The notes: generated by a model not told the origin, from the letters alone. Shown: positions 35,165-44,041, numbered from the stretch's first letter. The stretch: 64,000 nucleotides of DNA from Rubritalea tangerina (GCF_042683245.1 NZ_JBHUJB010000031.1:65079-129078); one strand, 5' to 3'. A program made the numbers and translations.

Positions 35165-38100
35165 TTAACCCACAGCTGGGGCATTTTGTTTAATTGCTTT
35201 TTGGGCTGCTTTTCTCCCAAAGAGGAAGAAGACGGAAGGGGTGACGGCTAGGCCGAGAATCGTACTTGAGACCAGACCTCCTGTAATGACGATAGCCACG
35301 GGGTGGAGGATTTCTTTACCTGGTTGGTCGCCGGCGAGGACGAGAGGAATGAGTGCGAGTCCAGCAGACAGGGCGGTCATGAGAACGGGAACTAGACGTT
35401 CTTTTGTGCCCCGCACGATCATTTCAGGAGTGAAGTCTTCCCCTTCATGTTTCATGAGGTGGAGGTAGTGTGAAATGAGCATGATGCTATTTCTGGCGGC
35501 AATTCCGGCAACGGCAATAAAGCCTACTAGGGTAGCGATGCTGATATTGTTGATAGTCATCCATGTGAAGACTAGCCCACCGATCAAAGCGAGAGGGATG
35601 TCGCAGATAACCTGGAGGGCAAATGTCATATTTCCAAAGTAGGTATAGAGGAGCAAAGCGATGACTAATAAGACGATCGCAGAGGCTACAAAAATCCTAC
35701 GGGAGGCGTCTTGCTGGGCCTGATACTCACCCTCGATACTCACACTGTAACCACTGTAGGCAGGAGTGGAGAGGACTGATTGGTTGATGCGTTCTTGTAA
35801 TGTGGTGATCATGGTTTTGAGATCTCTTCCGGTGGGGTTAATAGAGACAACGAATCGACGCTGAGTGTTTTCACGCATGATCACGTTAGGTCCCTTTGCA
35901 TTACGAACTTCAGCAATGGCATGGAGTGGTACCCTTTGGCCGTTTGCATTGGTTAGCATTAACTCTCTGAGTTTTTGAGGTGACTCACGCCATTCTGCTG
36001 GAAGGCGCATGACCATATCGATGGTACGTTCACCTTCAAAAAGTTCAGCGGTGGTTGCGCCACCGAGGAGGGTGGAGAGTTGTTGGTTCACCTGGGCTGG
36101 GCGGAAATTGTAGGCGAGTGCTCGATCACGATCGACTTCAATTCTTAGTTGTGGAATTGGGGCTTGTTGTTCGATTCTTGCTGTTTCTAGTCCTGGGATA
36201 TCCTGACAAATTGATTGGATGTCAGTGCCTATATTGCGCAGTGTCTCAAGGTCTGGTCCGAAGATCTTGACCGCGACTTTAGCGGATACCCCGCTGAGCA
36301 TGTGACCGATTCGATCTTTGAGTGGGCCAGAAATTGCGCTGAAGGTACCTGGCAGATTTTCTCCACTAACGCGTGAGCGAATTTCTTCGATAATTTTCTC
36401 ACGTGGCGTGTCATTTTCTTTGAGTTCGATATCGAATTCTACCGTTGAGACGGGGACGACATGGTCACCACGTTCGGCTCTCCCGACGCGGTGGCCTACG
36501 GATTTGACATCGGGCATCCCTAACAACAGCTTGTCGACAACAGAAGCGATTTGGCTTGTTTGTTCGAGTGAGGTTCCTGGGCTCGCGGTCATGGCGACGA
36601 CGATGGTTTCTTCCTTAAAGGAGGGGAGGAATTCTTTACCGAGTTTAGGGTAGAGAAGTGATGCCGCGGTGAGCAGCATGAGCGCTATCGCAAGAACCAG
36701 AGCAGGGGCTCTCAGCGAGAGGACTAGGAAGCTGCGTTCAAAGAGCCATTTCATTCCACGCACGATGAATCCGTCGGTGTGGGTAGATCCAGGCTTAGGT
36801 CGCAAGAAGAGGGAACAAAGCACTGGAATGACAGTGAGGGAAACGATGAAAGAGGCGCCCATGCTTACCATGGTGGCAAGCGCGATGGGGGTAAATAAAC
36901 GACCTTCTACACCGCTCAGTGAAAGCAATGGGATGAAGACAAGGATGATGAAGAGGGTGGCATATAGTATGGAATTTCTGACTTCACCGGAGGCCTTTGC
37001 GATGACTTCTAATCGTGGCAGGGGGGTGGCTAGCGAGGCATTTTCTCTTAAGCGTCTAAAGACATTTTCTACATCGACGATAGCGTCATCTACAACGATG
37101 CCGATAGCGACTGCTATGCCGCCAAGGGTCATGGAGTTGACGCTCAGACCGGCAGTGGAGAAGATGATGGCAGTCATCGCGAAGGAGAGCGGAATCGCGG
37201 TGAGAGTGATGAAGGTGGTTCTGAAGTTAAAGAGGAAGATGAAGAGAATAATGATGATCATTATCGCGCCATCTCTGATAGCCTCTAAGAGGTTGTCGAT
37301 GGCCATATCTATAAAACTCTTTTGCCTGAAGAGTGGTTCAAGTTGGACGCCTTCAGGGGCTTGTTGTTGGAGTTCTTTTAGAGCCTCTTCGACCTGCTCA
37401 GTGAGTTTGATCGTGTCATAGCCGGGGGATTTTGTGACTGACATGATGACACCTTTTTTGCCATTGACTGCAGCGTCTCCTCGCATGGGTTCGATGCCCC
37501 AACGTACTTCTGCGACATCAGCAATGGTTACAGGTCGGTCATCTAACATCTTGATGACTGTTTTCCCGAGTTCATTGAGGTCGGTGGTCATGGCGAGGTT
37601 TCGGATCATGATTTCCTGGGCTTGCGAGGAGATGAATCCGCCAGTGGAGGTTGAGGCTGCTTGTGTGGATGCTTCGTGTAGTTCCTCGAAGGTGACACCG
37701 TGTGAGAGTAGCTTGTTAGGGTCAGGAAGGATTTGTATTTGCTGGATGCCTCCTCCCATGGAGAGAACTTCTGCGATACCAGGCAGGCTCTGGAGTTTTC
37801 TTCGCACTGTCCAGTCAGCGTAAGTACGCAAGTCACTGGGGTTAACAGAGCCGTTCTCTGAGGAGATACCGACCAGCATGATTTCACCCATGAGGGAGGC
37901 GACGGGGGTCATGTATGGTACGACGCCTTCGGGCAATTCGACAGATTGTAGGCGTTCTTGCACAAACTGGCGTGCTTTATAGATATCGGTGTCCCAATCG
38001 AATTCAACGAAAACGAGTGAGAGTGAGATATCCGAAGTAGAGCGGACTCGAGTGACTCCGGTGACGCCGATGAGTGAGCGTTCGATCGGCATGCTGATGC

Positions 38101-38290
38101 GTTGTTCCACCTCTTCTGGGGCACGGCCATCGGCTTCTGTGAGGATGGTGACAGTCGGTTTTGTGAGGTCAGGAAGGACTTCAACGGGGAGGGATACCGT
38201 CTTTTGGAAGCCGAGGGCTAGGACCAAGAAAGCAAGAGCGAGAACGATCACGCGATGGCCCAAGGCAAATCGGATGAGTTGATTTAGCAT
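35165..38290 (-). CDS. heavy-metal efflux RND transporter, CusA/CzcA family
   Basis: A 1041-residue RND pump with twelve membrane helices and two large periplasmic loops. It opens MLNQLIRFALGHRVIVLAL, and the helix-4 motif reads AIGIVVDDAIVDVENVFRRL, with paired Asp as in the HME group. The motif begins AIG as in CusA-type pumps and lacks the DFG...DGAV form typical of Zn/Co/Cd pumps, so a monovalent or undefined metal is possible; this is not decisive. It works with the adaptor (38284-39411) and TolC-like channel (39431-40741) to expel metal from periplasm to outside. It overlaps the adaptor gene by seven bases, so translation is coupled. Confidence 0.92.
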   Translation of the reverse strand: MLNQLIRFALGHRVIVLALAFLVLALGFQKTVSLPVEVLPDLTKPTVTILTEADGRAPEEVEQRISMPIERSLIGVTGVTRVRSTSDISLSLVFVEFDWDTDIYKARQFVQERLQSVELPEGVVPYMTPVASLMGEIMLVGISSENGSVNPSDLRTYADWTVRRKLQSLPGIAEVLSMGGGIQQIQILPDPNKLLSHGVTFEELHEASTQAASTSTGGFISSQAQEIMIRNLAMTTDLNELGKTVIKMLDDRPVTIADVAEVRWGIEPMRGDAAVNGKKGVIMSVTKSPGYDTIKLTEQVEEALKELQQQAPEGVQLEPLFRQKSFIDMAIDNLLEAIRDGAIMIIIILFIFLFNFRTTFITLTAIPLSFAMTAIIFSTAGLSVNSMTLGGIAVAIGIVVDDAIVDVENVFRRLRENASLATPLPRLEVIAKASGEVRNSILYATLFIILVFIPLLSLSGVEGRLFTPIALATMVSMGASFIVSLTVIPVLCSLFLRPKPGSTHTDGFIVRGMKWLFERSFLVLSLRAPALVLAIALMLLTAASLLYPKLGKEFLPSFKEETIVVAMTASPGTSLEQTSQIASVVDKLLLGMPDVKSVGHRVGRAERGDHVVPVSTVEFDIELKENDTPREKIIEEIRSRVSGENLPGTFSAISGPLKDRIGHMLSGVSAKVAVKIFGPDLETLRNIGTDIQSICQDIPGLETARIEQQAPIPQLRIEVDRDRALAYNFRPAQVNQQLSTLLGGATTAELFEGERTIDMVMRLPAEWRESPQKLRELMLTNANGQRVPLHAIAEVRNAKGPNVIMRENTQRRFVVSINPTGRDLKTMITTLQERINQSVLSTPAYSGYSVSIEGEYQAQQDASRRIFVASAIVLLVIALLLYTYFGNMTFALQVICDIPLALIGGLVFTWMTINNISIATLVGFIAVAGIAARNSIMLISHYLHLMKHEGEDFTPEMIVRGTKERLVPVLMTALSAGLALIPLVLAGDQPGKEILHPVAIVITGGLVSSTILGLAVTPSVFFLFGRKAAQKAIKQNAPAVG

Positions 38291-39411
38291 GGCTTACTTG
38301 ATTTTTTAAGAGTGATAACGGTGAGTAGTGCGAGAGTGATGCAGTTGGAAGCGATGAGGAAGATCACGAGGGGGGAGCGCCAAGTGATAGCTTGTGTTGG
38401 GGATGCAGCATTCTTTTGGGCCTCTCTAGCAGCTTTTTGAGCTGGAGTCATTTCGGATCCATCCTCGTTATGTTCATGGCCGTGGGCGGCATCGAGGGCT
38501 TCTTTGAGCGATATGCCACCACCTTGGGCGAAGCCGAGGAAGTAGGCACCATTGGTGACGACTTCATCGAAGCGGCTGATCCCTGATTTAATTTCTACGA
38601 AGCGGTCATTTCTCTCGCCCACCACGACTGGTGATTTATCGAACGCGTTGGGGAGGTCGTAGTGTTTGACGAAGACGTAGGGGGTAGCTGCATCACCTTG
38701 GAGAGCTTTGCGGGGGACGGAGATGACGTCTTTTCTCTGGTTGAGGACAATGGAGAACTCGGTGCGCATGTTAGGGCGCAGTTTTAAGTCTGGGTTATCG
38801 AGCAAGAAGATGGCCTCTAGAGTACCCGACTCGTGATTCGCTTCAGAGCCCATGCGGATGAGTTGTCCATCGAAAGTGGTATTTCCGAGTGAGATGACTT
38901 TGATATGGGCTGTGGTGCCGAGTTTGAGTTTTGAGGCTTGGCTTTCAGGGACACTAGCGACGGCCCATACTTGGCGCAGGTCGACGATATCCATGAGTTC
39001 TTGAGAGGGATCGACGGGTTGGCCGAGGGTGACGTGACTTTGTGAGATGATGCCAGTTTCTGGGGCTTTCACATCAATGACGGGAGGTGGGGACCCTGGC
39101 TGGCGGCTTTCCACTTTGAGGAGGACGTCACCTTTTTGGACAAAGTCTCCGACGATGGGCGGAGTTTGGACAACTCGGCCAGCAAAGCGCGTACTGATGA
39201 CTGCGTGCTTGCTAGGGATTGGTTGGATATGTCCGATGGCAAAGACGCTGTCTTCGAAGCTGGCTTTTTTAACCTTCTCTGTGGTAATGCCAAGGTTTTG
39301 AACTCCCTGTTCGGTTAGGATAATCGTTTTTGAGGCATCAATAGACTGCTTGGCGAAGAGGGGAGAAATGAAACTCACTAGCAGGAGTGTGGTTTTGAAA
39401 ATTCTATTCAT
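38284..39411 (-). CDS. RND efflux periplasmic adaptor (CusB/CzcB-like) with C-terminal membrane helix
   Basis: A 375-residue membrane-fusion protein. A signal peptide (about 1-20) leads to the barrel-sandwich hybrid: STRFAGRVVQTPPIVGDFVQKGDVLLKVE as the first half, VKAPETGIISQSHVTLGQPV as the second. The beta-barrel and membrane-proximal domains follow (RPNMRTEFSIVLN, VISVPRKALQGD). Unusually the C-terminus adds a HGHEHNEDG metal-like patch and a hydrophobic helix at about 347-370 (VIFLIASNCITLALLTVITL). Most adaptors have no C-terminal helix. It lies between the channel and pump genes and overlaps the pump start by seven bases. Confidence 0.9.
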   Translation of the reverse strand: MNRIFKTTLLLVSFISPLFAKQSIDASKTIILTEQGVQNLGITTEKVKKASFEDSVFAIGHIQPIPSKHAVISTRFAGRVVQTPPIVGDFVQKGDVLLKVESRQPGSPPPVIDVKAPETGIISQSHVTLGQPVDPSQELMDIVDLRQVWAVASVPESQASKLKLGTTAHIKVISLGNTTFDGQLIRMGSEANHESGTLEAIFLLDNPDLKLRPNMRTEFSIVLNQRKDVISVPRKALQGDAATPYVFVKHYDLPNAFDKSPVVVGERNDRFVEIKSGISRFDEVVTNGAYFLGFAQGGGISLKEALDAAHGHEHNEDGSEMTPAQKAAREAQKNAASPTQAITWRSPLVIFLIASNCITLALLTVITLKKSSKPC

Positions 39412-39430
39412 AGTAGTTCAATGGCTAGTG

Positions 39431-40741
39431 TTAGAGTGCTGATTGTTCGCGGCCGATAGCAGCGAGGTAGCGGACGCGCGCTTTATGGAATGCCTCGAGG
39501 TTGTCGAGATTTTGTGATTGGAGCTCGAGTTGTTGACTTCGCGCTTTTAGGACGGAGGTGAATGGGGTTTGGCCATTGCGGTATGCATTTTCTAGTTGTT
39601 GAGCATTTGTATCAGCTAGAGGAATGAGGCTCTGGGTAAGTTTCTTTGACTGAGCAATCCACGACTGCATTTCTGCGCGTTCGGTAGCGACTTGTTGTTG
39701 GATTTCGAGCGCAAGGGCGACTTTTTCGGAAGTGACTCTAGCTGCTTGAGCGCGTGCGGATTGGATATTTCCTTCGTTTTTATTATAGAACTGGAGGGGG
39801 ATACTGACACCTGCACCGATCGTTCCCTCAGTTTCGATACCTTCTGGGGCGTCTTCTTCGCGGTCGACGCTGGTAAAGAGTCGGCCTTCGACATCTTCGA
39901 ATCGCTTGGCTTTCTGGAGGGCGATATTTTGCTTTGCTTGTTCGATTTCTAGCAGCTTAGCGCGGTACTCTGGTCGGTTGTTGAGGGTGAGGTTAGTTGT
40001 GGGGATGGTGGCATTCGGTAATCTGCCGGAGAGTACGAGTGGTTTATCGGGGTGGAGGCCGATATAGGCTTTGAGTTTATTGAGGAGGATGGCGTCGCGG
40101 GTTTGAATACGAGCGAGGTGTGACTTTAAGGTTGCGGACTCGACCTTTGCTTGGTTTGCGTCGAGGCTAGAGAGTTCACCACGGGCTGCGGCGGAGTCTA
40201 TGAAGTCGGCAAATTCATCGAGCAGGGCACTTTGTTTTTTGAGGTATGTGGCACGTTGGCGGTTGTGCAGGATTTCGATGGCTAGCTCTTGGGCTTGGGC
40301 AGTGAGGGCTTTTTGGGCGACTTTGATTTCTTCTTTAGCGATACTGAGTTGTTGGTTTGAGATCTTTTTCTCGACTCTGAGTCGATTGGTGATGGGGAAG
40401 CGCTGAGCAAATGTCACTTCTAGTCCACCTTCTGAGCTTCTAACATTTTTACGAAGGTCGAGTTCGATTTCTGGGTTTGAGAGTCTGCCGGATTGGACGA
40501 CTTGTCCCTGTGCTTCTTGGATTCTGAGGCGTGCAGCTCTGAGTTGTGGGTTGTTATTGCTGACTCTTTTGGCAATGGCTGAGACCTTAAGTTGGGAGCT
40601 TTGGTTGATGTGCTTTGAGTTACCGAGAGCTAGGTTGGGTTCTTCAGCTGTGGCGGTGACTATGTTGAGGCTGCTAGTGGAATTACAAGCAGAGGTCATG
40701 ATGACTCCCAATGTGGTGAGTCCGATTGAAATGGCTTTCAT
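39431..40741 (-). CDS. TolC family outer-membrane efflux channel (CusC/CzcC-like lipoprotein)
   Basis: A 436-residue outer-membrane factor. ATG 40741 gives MKAISIGLTTLGVIMTSAC, a lipoprotein-type signal with a conserved Cys; the longer frame to 40807 is less likely. Two long coiled segments (NPQLRAARLRIQEAQGQVVQ near 50, and the later Gln/Ala-rich repeats such as QQQVATERAEMQSWIAQSKKL) are the alpha-barrel helices of TolC proteins. It forms the exit duct of the metal pump encoded next. The gene lies 19 bases upstream of the adaptor gene in the same operon. Confidence 0.9.
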   Translation of the reverse strand: MKAISIGLTTLGVIMTSACNSTSSLNIVTATAEEPNLALGNSKHINQSSQLKVSAIAKRVSNNNPQLRAARLRIQEAQGQVVQSGRLSNPEIELDLRKNVRSSEGGLEVTFAQRFPITNRLRVEKKISNQQLSIAKEEIKVAQKALTAQAQELAIEILHNRQRATYLKKQSALLDEFADFIDSAAARGELSSLDANQAKVESATLKSHLARIQTRDAILLNKLKAYIGLHPDKPLVLSGRLPNATIPTTNLTLNNRPEYRAKLLEIEQAKQNIALQKAKRFEDVEGRLFTSVDREEDAPEGIETEGTIGAGVSIPLQFYNKNEGNIQSARAQAARVTSEKVALALEIQQQVATERAEMQSWIAQSKKLTQSLIPLADTNAQQLENAYRNGQTPFTSVLKARSQQLELQSQNLDNLEAFHKARVRYLAAIGREQSAL

Positions 40742-40929
40742 AAAAAATGGTAAGTTGCCGGTACGGCGGTGATCTTTGTCGGTGATATACCTGTTAGGTT
40801 GAGGCACGCATGAGCGTGGTAAAAAAAAGGATGTGGAGGCTCAGAAACTAAGTGTTAGAGCCTAAGGGGCGACAGAGATGTGTCCACTAACAGAAAATGG
40901 GACAACAATCTCCTCGTCAAGTGAGGAGA

Positions 40930-41322
40930 TCAAAGAAGGAAGCGGCAGTGTTGCGAACAAAGTTTCGCTGCACTGGGTGGGGGGAGGGAGAGGTTTTGGG
41001 AAATGGGGGGAGCGTTGCTAGGGGGCAGGAGTTTTCTGCTAAAGCTATTGCATTGTTGGGTAATGACGAGTGCTTGTGGCTCTATTTCAATGCGTGGTTT
41101 GGGAGTGGTAGATTTCTTTTCTGGCTGAGGGGTATGGCAGAGGCAGTCACATGGTCCGTGGTGATGGTGGTGGCCAGAGTGTTGGATTATCTGGTCTGTG
41201 TCACCGTCGTGAGCCTTTTCTAGGTGGACGTGATCCGAGTGGTGGTCGTGTTCGCAGCATGCATCAGCTGCTTGGTACGAGACCAAGAAGATGAGGCTGA
41301 GAATGGCGAACATTGAACGCAT
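40930..41322 (-). CDS. small exported His/Cys-rich protein of the efflux island
   Basis: I do not recognise this protein of about 130 residues. It starts with a signal peptide (MRSMFAILSLIFLVSYQAADACC; ATG 41322 preferred over 41337), followed by a run CCEHDHHSDHVH and later HSGHHHHHGPCDCLCH. More than a dozen His and several Cys make metal binding likely. The C-terminal half (after about 75) is Pro/Ser-rich and low in structure. It lies between a lipoprotein paralog and the TolC-like gene, in the same direction as the efflux genes. Its composition resembles small periplasmic metal-binding or copper-handling peptides. Confidence 0.65.
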   Translation of the reverse strand: MRSMFAILSLIFLVSYQAADACCEHDHHSDHVHLEKAHDGDTDQIIQHSGHHHHHGPCDCLCHTPQPEKKSTTPKPRIEIEPQALVITQQCNSFSRKLLPPSNAPPISQNLSLPPPSAAKLCSQHCRFLL

Positions 41323-41458
41323 AGAGATACTGACCACTAGTAGAGCTTGGAGGTCAGATCAAGGGAGAAATTTTTTGGAGGCCGCGCGCAGGTAGACTTA
41401 GAATGAGGGGGGGAAGTTGCTTTCAAATGGGGGGGAGGAGAGGCGTTTGTCGGAAGGC

Positions 41459-41968
41459 TCAGTATGTGTGATCTTCGCAAGTAGCGTCATCACAGGCTTC
41501 ATTGCATGTCTCACGTGAGAGGGTGAACTCGGCGCTGGATGTCTCTGAGGACTGGGTATTTTTGATTGTGAGGGTGGTAGGAAATTTATCACCTTCTGGA
41601 AGGGCTTGCTCGGAGAGGAAGGTGTTATCGCTGGTGACAAAGGTGAGCTCGACCGGGCTGATGGCTTCTCCGGTTGTGATGGAGAGGGTTTGGTCTTTTG
41701 GTTCGATTGGCTGCATTAGTTCATCGTACAAGTAGACTTTGAGTTTGCCATTTTCGAGAGCTACGAGTTCAGCATGTGGCGAGAGGTCCTTGATTAGTTG
41801 TCCGTGGTTAGGTCCCTCTACGATCTTTTCTTCCTTGGTGCTACATTTACTGCAGTGTAGGCAGCTGCTGTCATTTGAGTGTACTACTGTTTCCTGTTTT
41901 TGTTGTTCACAGGATGGGATGAACGGCCAAGCGAGAGCAGAAGCGATGAGTAGCGTGCGGTGTTTCAT
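41459..41968 (-). CDS. Cys-rich lipoprotein paralogous to the operon's last gene
   Basis: A 169-residue lipoprotein: MKHRTLLIASALAWPFIPSC gives a Cys at 20. A short Cys cluster (SSCLHCSKCSTKEE) takes the place of the His stretch seen in the 34547 paralog. The shared domain follows (GPNHGQLIKDLSPHAELVALENGKL ... ISPVELTF) and the tail has Cys and His (RETCNEACDDATCEDHTY). The two paralogs thus bind metal with different side chains, Cys here and His there. It is the first gene in the run, about 136 bases before the small His-rich gene, so it heads the presumed operon. Function is inferred. Confidence 0.8.
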   Translation of the reverse strand: MKHRTLLIASALAWPFIPSCEQQKQETVVHSNDSSCLHCSKCSTKEEKIVEGPNHGQLIKDLSPHAELVALENGKLKVYLYDELMQPIEPKDQTLSITTGEAISPVELTFVTSDNTFLSEQALPEGDKFPTTLTIKNTQSSETSSAEFTLSRETCNEACDDATCEDHTY

Positions 41969-42036
41969 AATCGGTTGAATTACTATGTAGATTATGAAAG
42001 TTCGAGTGAGGGGGGCGAGTCTAATGTGAGAGTTTT

Positions 42037-42051
42037 TGCAAATTTATTGCA
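42037..42051. promoter_or_regulatory. inverted repeat, candidate operator upstream of the metal-efflux island
   Basis: TGCAA-ATTTA-TTGCA is a perfect 5-5-5 dyad located 69-83 bases before the ATG of the first island gene (41968). It lies next to the nagA terminator, so coincidence is possible. No regulator gene is adjacent to read it. Confidence 0.35.
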
Positions 42052-42093
42052 TAAAACAAAACATCCCGAAGGTCGCGAGGACCGACGGGATGT
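42050..42093 (-). terminator. rho-independent terminator of nagA (minus strand)
   Basis: ACATCCCG (42061-42068) pairs with CGGGATGT (42086-42093). On the minus strand the stem is followed by TTTTGTTTTATG. It lies 20 bases after the nagA stop. Confidence 0.8.
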
Positions 42094-42112
42094 GGAAAGC
42101 GGGAGAGTTTGC

Positions 42113-43255
42113 TTAGAAGCGTTGTTCACCGTCTACGAAGGTAGCGGTAGAATTGAACTCTTTATCGAGGATGGCGATGTCACCGGTGAAGCCGGCTTCG
42201 ATTTTGCCGTGATTATCGAGGCCGAGTGATTGAGCTTGGTTCCAAGAGGTGGCTTTGACGATTTGGTGGAGTGGGAGTCCGGTGAGCTCTGAGACGAGTG
42301 CGACGCCTTCATTGAAGACGAGAGCGGAGCCGGCGAGAGCGCCACCTTCCTTGAGGCGGGCCACTTTATTTTCGACGACTACGTCGAGTCCACCGAGTGT
42401 GCATTCACCATTATTGATCCAAGATCCAGCCATGGAGTCAGTGATCATGATGATTTGATCGATTGGTTTGACTTTGAAGATGAGTTTGACGAAATCGGGG
42501 GCGAGGTGGATACCATCGCAGATCATTTCGATTTTGAGGTCATCATCGATGAGTCCTGAGCCAACCATGCCGATTTCACGGTGGTGGAGGCCGGTCATGG
42601 CATTGCCGTAGTGGGTGAGGTGGGTGAGACCTGCATCTTTAGCGGCGAGGACTTGGGCGTATGTAGCTTCGGTATGTGCCGCTGAGGATGAGATGCCGAG
42701 GGCCTTAGCTCCTGCGATGACTTCGCAAGCATTTGATTGGCAAGGTGCGATGGAGAAGACAAGTGCTGGAGCGATGTCGTGGATTTCTTTTAATTCCTCG
42801 AGGTTTGGCTCGCGCACGAACTCAGGATTTTGGGCACCCGCTTTGGAGACATTGATGAATGGGCCTTCGACGTGGAGGCCAGGAGTCTTAGCAAACTCTT
42901 GGTTTGCATTGTACTGAGCGCATTTTTCAGCGATCTCAAGAAGCTTGGCTTGTGGTTGTGTGAGGGTTGTAGGGAGCCAAGTGGTGACTCCTTCGCGCAA
43001 TTTTGTTTTAGCGATGTGGCGGATGGCATCGAGGTCGTTATCACAGACGTCTTTGCCATCGGCACCGTGTGCATGGATATCGATGAAGCCAGGGAAGGCG
43101 TATTGGCCTTGGGCGTCGAAGGTTGTATCAGCCTCTGGGAGGGCATCACCTAGATTGTAAACACCGGAAATGATGCCATCTGTGATAGCGATGGCGCCAT
43201 TTTCGATTTCCACATCAGGGGAGACGATATGTGCATTTGTAATCAGTGTTGTCAT
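42113..43255 (-). CDS. nagA: N-acetylglucosamine-6-phosphate deacetylase
   Basis: NagA removes acetate from GlcNAc-6-phosphate to give glucosamine-6-phosphate, in amino-sugar catabolism and peptidoglycan recycling. The 380-residue amidohydrolase shows FIDIHAHG near residue 57, HVEGPFI with the metal-ligand Glu near 127, SSAAHTEAT and HLTHYGNAMTGLHHRE for later ligands, and ITDSMAG with the catalytic Asp. The N-terminal small beta domain is complete. It may be cotranscribed with pgsA upstream, 12 bases apart, which is an unusual pairing of lipid and amino-sugar genes. nagB and transport genes are not present. Confidence 0.94.
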   Translation of the reverse strand: MTTLITNAHIVSPDVEIENGAIAITDGIISGVYNLGDALPEADTTFDAQGQYAFPGFIDIHAHGADGKDVCDNDLDAIRHIAKTKLREGVTTWLPTTLTQPQAKLLEIAEKCAQYNANQEFAKTPGLHVEGPFINVSKAGAQNPEFVREPNLEELKEIHDIAPALVFSIAPCQSNACEVIAGAKALGISSSAAHTEATYAQVLAAKDAGLTHLTHYGNAMTGLHHREIGMVGSGLIDDDLKIEMICDGIHLAPDFVKLIFKVKPIDQIIMITDSMAGSWINNGECTLGGLDVVVENKVARLKEGGALAGSALVFNEGVALVSELTGLPLHQIVKATSWNQAQSLGLDNHGKIEAGFTGDIAILDKEFNSTATFVDGEQRF

Positions 43256-43267
43256 AGTCGTTGAGAA

Positions 43268-43855
43268 TTAATGTTGGAGGAGTTCGCGGTTTTTATAGAT
43301 GTAGTTAAACCCGGAGATGAGGGTGAGAGCTGCGGCAATCCACATGGTGGCGGGGATGATGTAGTGGTCTGGATTTGAGAGCCACTGAAAGAGAGCTACA
43401 GCTGGGTTCTGGGAATCGAGAGGAAGGAAGCTGATATGGGTGAGGCTGCCAATGACAAAAGTGAGCTGGAAGGTGGTTTTCCATTTTCCGAGTTTATCGG
43501 CGGCGATGACTTTTCCTTGTTCGACAGCGATTTGGCGCAGGCCGGTGACCATGAATTCGCGGCCGATGATGAGGCAGGTGACCCAGACTGGACAATAGAC
43601 GTGCGGGTTTACTGAGAGGAAGATAAAGCCGGCGGAGACGAGTATTTTATCTGCGAGTGGGTCGAGCAATTTACCCAGTGCGGTGACGAGGTTAAGTTTG
43701 CGGGCGAGGTAGCCGTCTAGCCAGTCAGAGATGGCGGCGACTGAGAAGGTGACGAGAGCGGTGACGGCGGCCCAGTGTGCGTCAATAGAAGCCGCGATAA
43801 TGAATACGGCGGTGAGCACGAGGCGGAGGACGGTGATGGAATTTGGAATATTCAC
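43268..43855 (-). CDS. pgsA: CDP-diacylglycerol--glycerol-3-phosphate 3-phosphatidyltransferase
   Basis: PgsA makes phosphatidylglycerophosphate, the committed step to phosphatidylglycerol. The CDP-alcohol phosphatidyltransferase motif DG(x2)AR(x8)G(x3)D(x3)D is complete in the block DWLDGYLARKL ... LGKLLDPLADK. There are four or five hydrophobic segments, as usual. I use GTG 43855 because the family begins (M)NIPNSITVLRL; the open frame to 43939 adds 28 residues of no known homology and runs toward the tRNA terminator. It precedes nagA by 12 bases on the same strand. Confidence 0.93.
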   Translation of the reverse strand: MNIPNSITVLRLVLTAVFIIAASIDAHWAAVTALVTFSVAAISDWLDGYLARKLNLVTALGKLLDPLADKILVSAGFIFLSVNPHVYCPVWVTCLIIGREFMVTGLRQIAVEQGKVIAADKLGKWKTTFQLTFVIGSLTHISFLPLDSQNPAVALFQWLSNPDHYIIPATMWIAAALTLISGFNYIYKNRELLQH

Positions 43856-43931
43856 GGTAGCTAGAGCCACTGTGCATAATGTGCGGGTTCGGGCAAGGCG
43901 CGATTGAATCGGGAGCGAGAAGCTATGGCTA

Positions 43932-43962
43932 GAAAACAAAAAACCCTGCGTAATGCAGGGTT
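43932..43962 (-). terminator. rho-independent terminator after tRNA-Phe (minus strand)
   Basis: AACCCTGC (43942-43949) pairs with GCAGGGTT (43955-43962); on the minus strand it is followed by TTTGTTTTCT. It lies directly after the tRNA gene. Confidence 0.85.
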
Positions 43963-43965
43963 AGA

Positions 43966-44041
43966 TGGTGGCCTATCTCGGATTCGAACCAAGGACACAC
44001 GGATTTTCAATCCGTTGCTCTACCAACTGAGCTAATAGGCC
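43966..44041 (-). tRNA. tRNA-Phe (GAA)
   Basis: On the minus strand GGCCTAT begins the acceptor stem and pairs with ATAGGCC, followed by A and an encoded CCA end. The D arm reads AGCTCAGTTGGTAGAGC, the anticodon arm ACGGA-TTGAAAA-TCCGT with GAA, and the T arm includes GGTTCGAATCC. Length is 76 bases including CCA. The gene has its own terminator. Confidence 0.98.

Noticed and set aside
36669..37421. 250-codon open frame on the plus strand opposite the RND pump
   Set aside because: It is a shadow of the pump's reading frame; composition (many Ser, Met, Arg) is not protein-like and no motif is seen.
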